Position numbers and translations under genes: made by a program
The notes under the pieces: generated by a model
What the model was told of the DNA's origin: nothing
The model's input: only the letters and a program-made list of their open reading frames with translations
The model's database searches: none
Shown: positions 57,620 through 64,000 of the stretch, one piece after another
Layout: the number at the start of each line of letters is the position of its first letter
Numbering within the stretch: position 1 is the first letter of the stretch
Assembly: GCA_033398695.1 (NCBI GenBank)
Contig: CM065817.1
Coordinates: 32,684,231 to 32,748,230, forward strand
Origin: Orobanche coerulescens
Taxonomy: Eukaryota; Streptophyta; Magnoliopsida; Lamiales; Orobanchaceae
Direction: 5' to 3'
DNA length: 64,000 nucleotides

Positions 57620-58518
57620 TTATTTATATATTATCTTAATTATTATTTCATTTACTATTTATTAAAACAATAGTTTTTTATTTGTTTAAAACTATTTTGA
57701 TTTTTTCTTTTGTTCATTTTATCAATGTGAGTGAAGCTTGTGATAATCAGATAAATTTTATTGTGCATGTTCTTATACATTATTATGCATGAATGTAGAT
57801 ATTATTATGCATTAATATAACACTAGTTATAAAAATTTACAAATATTAGTTATTTGTTAAATTACTAGACTATTAACTTGATGAATTGGATCATGGTGGA
57901 TTAATTGCGATAACAAAGTTAAAAGAATAATAATTACTATGCATGTTCACTGGTACTATTCCTTTTATTAAATCAGTTTTCATCATTTCATCTCCTATTC
58001 ATTCACACTCTCAAGATTTATCATCTTTCTTAATAAAAAAAAAACTATTCTCTAACAAGAAAAAAATTCAAAACGAAATTGTATAAATTTCTTTGATGCA
58101 GAAATTTTTTTGAAGATGAAATCATTCACCTGTACCAGATGTCCCATCGTCGTATTCCCTTGTCTAATTTCTAATGAGACCTGCTTTTTCCCCCCCCCCC
58201 CCCACACCCGCCGTCTTCCCCCTTCTCATTTTTTTTTTTCCCATTCTATCCTTTAATTATTTTTGTTATTTTTTGTTTTTTAGCAATTTTATCTTAATAT
58301 ATTTAACATTAATATTATTTTTTTGTTATTATTAAAATTAATAGTTTCTCATAATTTATATATTATTTTAAAATATATTGTTAGAAACTTTATTTTTTTT
58401 TCCTTTTCTATCCTTTACTCCTTTGCACTTTAATTTTTTTTTTCATATTATTTATTTATTTGTTCTTTTTTCTTTGAATTTTTATTTTACTTTATTATTA
58501 TCAAAATTAAAAATTTCT

Positions 58519-58552
<34 letters not shown>

Positions 58553-58650
58553 TTTATATTATTTATGATTAAAAATAACTACGGCACAATATAATAAATA
58601 ATAAATGCGGAAAATACGATCAACATTGATAAATAAATTATTCAATTACA

Positions 58651-60131
58651 TTATCTGGTCATCAAATCGAACCAAGATTGTATCCTTTCTCCATATGGAT
58701 CAGCCCATCCTTTACAATCTTCACTCACATTATTCCACCATAAAATTGGAATTGGTGGTACAGGATAATCGGAGTTCAAAAAAACTTGTACAAAGTGATT
58801 ACCATTAACTAATGCAATTGCTATATGTTGACGTTGTTGAAATGGAATTGGAGCTGACCTTAATGGCAAATGTGTAAAACAACTTCCACTAAGAGGAGTA
58901 AATGCATGCAGCACAACATTATATCGTGTTGCAATGACAGCCCCACACATAATGTCCATCCAACTCCACTGTGGTGCCGGAGATTCGAAGAAATTTAGTG
59001 CTCGCATCATATTATCGGCAGCACCTCGTTCAAGCAGATAATGTGATGTGCGTTGGGAAAAACTTCTCCTATTGAAGATATTAGTGCCAAATCTCTATCA
59101 GTAACAAGCACAGATGGCATTAATGCCCCTTTTTCAAGCATAATTTTTTTAGACAATTTAAATGCCAAGTGTATCGTTCTGTTAGTTCATCACACATATA
59201 GCCAAACATAAGTGAATAAGTTAGCTTCGTGGATGTGATACCCACGACCTCCAAGAAAGGAACCCGATATTCGTTCGTCTTGTAAGTGACGTCAATAACG
59301 AGTACCGTAGGAAATTGCGCATATAACTCAATACTATCTCTATGAATCCAAACAATATCTATAATTGCTTGTGTCTCCGGATGCACACGGTACATATGAA
59401 AATAACCTGCATGTACCAAAAATAGTTAGTTAATAGATGGACAAATTATATTAATATTTCAAATGGAAAAAAAACTTAATTACCTTTATGAATTAATTGA
59501 GATAAAGCATATTGGACGTTGCTTAATAAACCCTTTTTGGCCTTCCTTTCGCTTTGTACTGCATTGTAAATACTTTTAATGCCTGTAGTATTAGATGGGT
59601 CACGTTCCTTCAAGGCGCTCAGAATAAACCGAGGAGCAGTAATCTCGGCCATTTTACTCACAATGCACTTTTCATCTCGTGTTAGTCTTGATGTGTACTC
59701 ATGACCCTCTAAATATTGTGCTGGGGCATGATTATGCTCTACGCACACAACAGTAATTCCCCACAAAATACCATCTGGAGGAATCGGTACACCTCGTAGA
59801 GAGAATGGACAACTATTTTTTTGTACTAGTACATCTTTTTAAAGTTTCTCCACTTTTTAAATATCTTGGTGGTTGATATTTTCCTCCCTTTCCACAAATT
59901 AGAGTGCATTTCGGGAGTTTGTTACCTATTTTCTTTGCGGATTTATCAATAACTATGACGAATCCATTTTTCCTTCCGGTCGTCCTCACCCAATCTAACA
60001 TCTCATCTCTACTTTCAAAAATATGTAAAAAATAAATAAAAAGAGTAAAACGGATTAAATGAGCAATATATATACTAAACGAATTAAATGAAAAGAGCAA
60101 AACAGAAGAATATATTTATACGAAAAAAGAG

Positions 60132-60186
<55 letters not shown>

Positions 60187-60294
60187 AAAAAAATGACGAA
60201 ACACTAAAAAAAAGATATTTATACGAAGTCGTACCTGATCAGTGATAAATTCACACGACATGTTCCCATTATTTGCTGAATTATATTCTTCCAT
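58651..60294 (-). pseudogene. FAR1-MULE-OTU transposase pseudogene, copy 2
   Basis: Same architecture and internal deletion as copy 1. Differences: the FAR1 part is open here (KSGETLKRCTSTKK where copy 1 has a stop), while the transposase core has a frameshift after MCDEL (59178) that copy 1 lacks. A +1 frame change in an A run near 59812-59818 separates CTSTKK from SCPFSLRGVP in both. The OTU C-terminal part (58651-59010) matches that of copy 1 exactly as protein. The shared deletion predates the duplication; the private lesions postdate it. Confidence 0.82.
60133..60184. repeat. (TA)n microsatellite in the MULE intron, copy 2
   Basis: About 52 bp of TA, longer than the 39 bp of copy 1. Confidence 0.9.
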
Positions 60295-60405
60295 TTATTA
60301 TAAACAGAATAGTGTTTCAGAAATGTGAACAAATAAGTGATATTACATGGGAAATTTAAGAAGAAAATACAGAGAGATGATGAATTATATTTCTTCTTCA
60401 CTCCC

Positions 60406-60413
60406 TATTTATA
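60406..60413 (-). promoter_or_regulatory. TATA box of the MULE pseudogene, copy 2
   Basis: TATAAATA on the minus strand, about 110 bp before the ATG at 60294, as in copy 1. Confidence 0.6.
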
Positions 60414-61159
60414 GCCAAACAAGACTACTAAATAATAAAAATAATTGACATGACAATTCAATAGGTAGTATAGATTATGGAACTATTTTGGTGAAAGACT
60501 TTGAAATGACAATTCAATTGGTAGATATAGGTTAGTGAACTATTTTGTTGAAAGACTTTGAAATGACAACTCAATTGGTAGCTAATAATAATAATAATAT
60601 ATATCAAGATAATAATATATAATCTGAATAATAATATATATTATTTGTATAGATGACTATTGATGTAGTGGAGGATATTGCAATTTGTTATTTGGAAAAG
60701 GGTTGTTTTTGAAATATAAGGAAAATGTTTGTTGGTGAATTTTGGGATAAACTCGGCCTTTTTTTATCGGAATCGACCCATCAATAAGACTCACTCCGCA
60801 GTGAGGTCCGTCGCTTTTGGCTAAAAACGACATTTAGGCCTTCGATTTTGCTTTTTTCTGCTTTTAGGGACTTAATTGTAATTTTTAAAAGTTTGTGTGG
60901 TTATTATTAATTGCGTGATTTTAACTCTACTTCCATGTAGTTTATATATATGCGTGTAAGCGCCATTATTTCGACGCTCAATTAATTGAAGTTTTCTAAA
61001 TTTTATCAAATTCTTAGATCGGTTGAATCTAGATCTGTTCGAACGTATTTTCTAAATATTTTTTTTAAATATAAATATATTGTATAGAAATAAATTTATA
61101 AATTAGTAAAAAAATTATCAAAAAAATATCAGTAAAAAATTGAAAAAAATTTAAAGTAT

Positions 61160-61194
<35 letters not shown>

Positions 61195-61293
61195 ATTTTT
61201 TAAAAAAAGTGGAAGGGACAAAAAAAGACATTTGATTTTTTTTGTGAGCAAAAGAAGGGATTAGCATAGCCCCCTTTCTAATTGTGCAGCTGC

Positions 61294-61301
61294 GGTGCAT
61301 T
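61294..61301. other. Empty hAT2 target site in repeat copy 2
   Basis: A single GGTGCATT between sequences that flank hAT2 in copy 1 (left CAGCTGC, right GCCCAAG). There is no footprint, so the element most likely never entered this copy. Confidence 0.92.
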
Positions 61302-63252
61302 GCCCAAGTCCAAGAGATGACTGACAATTATATAAAACTTTACCGCATATTCTCAGTGTCAAAAATAATTGAAATTTTCAAACTTAGAAATTAAATACGT
61401 CTAGAAAACTATAGGATGCTTCTTACAGTACTATATTCGGGGTAGGTTGCTACCAAGTCAAATGATATTATTGGTTGGTCTTAAAAAAAAAATGATATTA
61501 TTGGTTGGTCTTAAAAAGCAACTCAAAAAAACAAAGAGAATTTGTAAAAAATTGCGAAAAATTATATTTAAAAATATTTGAACAAAACTATCTTTTAATA
61601 AATATTTTTTTGCGAAAGACTATCATTTGATATTTTTCATTAGATTGACTAATATTTCCGTCATTGACCAACACATACAAAAAAAATATTTGTGAGAAAC
61701 TAAATTTTACAATAATTATTTTACAAGAAACTATCTTTTATAATAGTTTTTCACTCTCATTTTATACCCTCATTCTATAATTTGGTTGTTGCTCATGTTC
61801 AGCACTGATGCTAATTCATCCACATTAACTCTCTCTCGTCTACTTGCCGCGACGATGGAAAAGCAAAGAAGAATTACTTTTGTATTGATGAGATCATTTG
61901 AATATTTGTAATCGAACCCAACTTGAATTATTTTTACATTTCCTTGAAAAAAAATTATTAAGTTGAAAAATTAATTATGATTAAGAAAAAAAATGTAAAA
62001 ACATAACCAAAAAAACAATGATATAATTTATATTTTATAGTAATTTATAAAAATGATATATAAATAAAATATTACAATTAAGTAATATGTAGATGATAGT
62101 CGACTTAAATATTCGAATATTATGCGAATCGAATACATGAATACTTATATTCGTATTCATATATAATTTATTTAATAATTTATATATATTGAATTCAGTT
62201 AGACTCGATAAGGCTTGATTGAGCTCGTAAATATTAATATATTTCATAAATTAAGCTCCAACTCGATTTGATATAGTAAATTAGTCAAACTCAAGTCGAC
62301 AAGAAGCTCAATTCAACTTGAGTCAATTCTCCACATACACACACACAAGCACATGTGTGCACACACGTGTATATACATATTCGTAGGTATAATAAATATG
62401 TGTGCATATAATTTGTAATATATAATAATATTATAAATGAAAGGTTTAGTTAGATATATTGACTTTCCTAACAAAAATGGTTAAATGAAAATAAAGTTAC
62501 TTGATTTTTACTTATCAGGCCCGGCTCTGGCATAAGGCGACCTGTGCGACCGCATACTATTAGGTAGAGGAAGACTAAGTTTGAAAAGAAAATGGATATT
62601 AACAGGAAAAAATAAAAGATATATGTATATATGGATAGTCATGTATATAGCCCAACAACCAGAAAAATATTTAGATAAAACCAAACTTGAGGCCCACGAT
62701 AATATGAGAATAAGAGATATGATATTTTTTTGGTTATTTATTATATTCAATTTGAAAGTAACCGACTTTTATTTTTACTTTTGTTATTTTATTTTTAATT
62801 CTTTTTCTAACTTTTTTATTTAGTTGTAATTTCAAACTCAGTTTCTGATCTCTATTCAGTTCTCTTTTCTTTTTTATTGTTTTTGCGATATGAAAAAAAA
62901 TTAGTAAAATAAATTTATTGTGTTCTGTTTATCAAATAATCTAATTTAACAAACAATGAAATTTGGATGTGTAAGATTTTGAGCTTTCCGTTATGAAAAA
63001 TGATGAATTGATGAAAGGGATGAAGCAAATTATATTTTTACATTGACCACTATCAGGGACAAATATTCCGAGCAATACATTATTAGTGTTAAGTTTTTTA
63101 GTCCTTTGATATTATTGTAGTGGTGTACATATTTTAATTCCTTTTTAATTTATGAAATGCATGGTGGTGTATTGTCGAAAAAAATTAAATTCTTAAAATA
63201 TATTTAGTTATGATTTGTCGAAAAAATTAATACTATTTATTAGCAGGGCACC
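61302..63252. other. AT-rich non-coding stretch of repeat copy 2
   Basis: Counterpart of 33221-35178 with no supported gene. The possible Tip100-like end CAGGCCCGGCTCTGG is at 62516. Confidence 0.35.
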
Positions 63253-64000
63253 TGTAATGTCCAGATATTACGTACAATTTTTTTATGAATTAAACGACGC
63301 ATAAATTATCTGAGTAGAAAATTTAATGAATTTCGACTGTCTCGATTCATGATTTCATTTACATGCATGTGAAGAGTTTAAAATGACGATCATAAATATA
63401 TCTGCTTTTATGAATTTAGATAAGTATACGAGACATACATAAGTCGAATAAGTGAATTTCGGAACAAAATATATAAAAACAGATGGAAGGAAAATATAGC
63501 AGAGACAAAAATTGGGACATAGTTCGATCTCGAGGTCAAACGTTCGACCTCGATATCGAACGTTCGACATACCGATCGACCTCTCTCCAGCAGAACAAAT
63601 AGAGCGATCGAACTACCGTTCGAGCACCATCACGATCGGTCAGGCAGATGGTTCGACTTGGAGGTCGAACGTTCGACCTTAAAGTCGGACGTTCGACCTA
63701 AGGTTTTTGGTTGAAACAAATCCGGGTAATATCTGTACTTTTGGACTATTACCTGAGAATATCTTCCCCCGAATCCTTTAAAACACGCCGAGGGACCAAG
63801 GAAAGTGACGTATATCAGCTGAACATGCATACTAATAGCCATATATTCTCCCCTACTTAACTGGAACATGCATGAGAAAAAAACCAGGAAGCAGAATCGT
63901 AGAGAGAGAGTTTTACAGCAAACAGTGAAATTTTCTGAGAATCACTTGAGCACTTTTCACGGCCTTTCACTCATATACACATAAAAAAGTGAGATCGTAG
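63253..64000 (+). repeat. Tekay/Del-like LTR start in repeat copy 2
   Basis: Starts TGTAATGTCCAGATATTACG and matches 35179-35928, including the CGAACGTTCG palindrome cluster (63533-63706). It runs off the window, so whether it also carries the CACTA elements is unknown. Confidence 0.85.

Larger units (their letters stand above)
57620..64000 (+). repeat. Direct repeat copy 2 (partner at 28947-35928)
   Basis: Same order and orientation as copy 1: MULE pseudogene, AT-rich spacer, empty hAT2 site, possible Tip100-like end, Tekay LTR start. It is still aligned at the last base of the window, so the true end lies outside. Differences are scattered substitutions, microsatellite length changes and an inserted C-rich segment near 58191-58225. 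Confidence 0.92.

Noticed and set aside
31432..60184. (TA)n runs as signals of an origin or matrix attachment
   Set aside because: They are simple microsatellites in a pseudogene intron, with lengths that differ between the two copies.
57620..64000. Second repeat copy as a pure assembly artefact
   Set aside because: Private lesions in each MULE copy, different microsatellite lengths and the hAT2 empty site show two real sequences, although a mis-joined haplotype cannot be fully excluded without reads.

Overview
This window looks like a repeat-saturated stretch of a eudicot plant genome. Every coding fragment I can identify belongs to a transposable element, and I found no convincing host gene, rRNA, functional tRNA or CRISPR array. 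The elements (Ty1/copia, Athila-, Tekay- and SIRE-like LTR retrotransposons, hAT and CACTA DNA transposons, a FAR1-MULE-OTU pseudogene and a tRNA-derived SINE) are typical of flowering plants. I cannot name the species.

Layout. (1) 1-902: an LTR-like remnant split by a 728 bp hAT-type element (63-790, 8 bp target duplication). (2) 903-7689 and 7897-14988: two copies (A, B) of one LTR family with 226-227 bp LTRs and about 6.3-6.6 kb of internal sequence with no recognisable coding capacity. (3) 15515-20944: an inverted copia element (C, 152 bp LTRs, target duplication ATATC) with decayed RT and RNase H. (4) 21542-28621: an Athila-like element with LTRs of about 1.6 kb, gag and protease, but no RT, RNase H or integrase; its 3' LTR is cut short. 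(5) 28947-35928: first copy of a direct repeat that returns at 57620-64000. It holds a minus-strand FAR1-MULE-OTU pseudogene, a hAT element present only in this copy, and the start of a Tekay-like LTR. (6) 35179-46197: that LTR, split by two CACTA elements (36570-42145 and 43035-45855). (7) 46203-49226: the broken Tekay gag, protease and RT. (8) 49227 to about 56900: a SIRE-like copia element with an inverted internal segment and a third hAT element inside RNase H (55708-56538). (9) 56991-57427: a minus-strand SINE. (10) 57620-64000: second copy of the repeat, still running at the window edge.

The nesting gives relative ages. The Tekay LTR predates both CACTAs. The SIRE element lies in or beside Tekay RT and predates the third hAT. 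The 28.7 kb spacing of the two repeat copies, in the same orientation, suggests a large tandem duplication. The second hAT element entered the left copy afterwards, because the right copy keeps an exact empty site. I found no clear sign of a new cellular pathway. The most unusual things are structural: the tandem duplication with its empty site, the non-coding LTR family with an exchangeable leader, a leader block shared between two LTR families, tRNA-like modules in three DNA transposons, and the palindrome arrays of the first CACTA. Positions of boundaries defined by similarity, rather than by terminal repeats and target duplications, are approximate.
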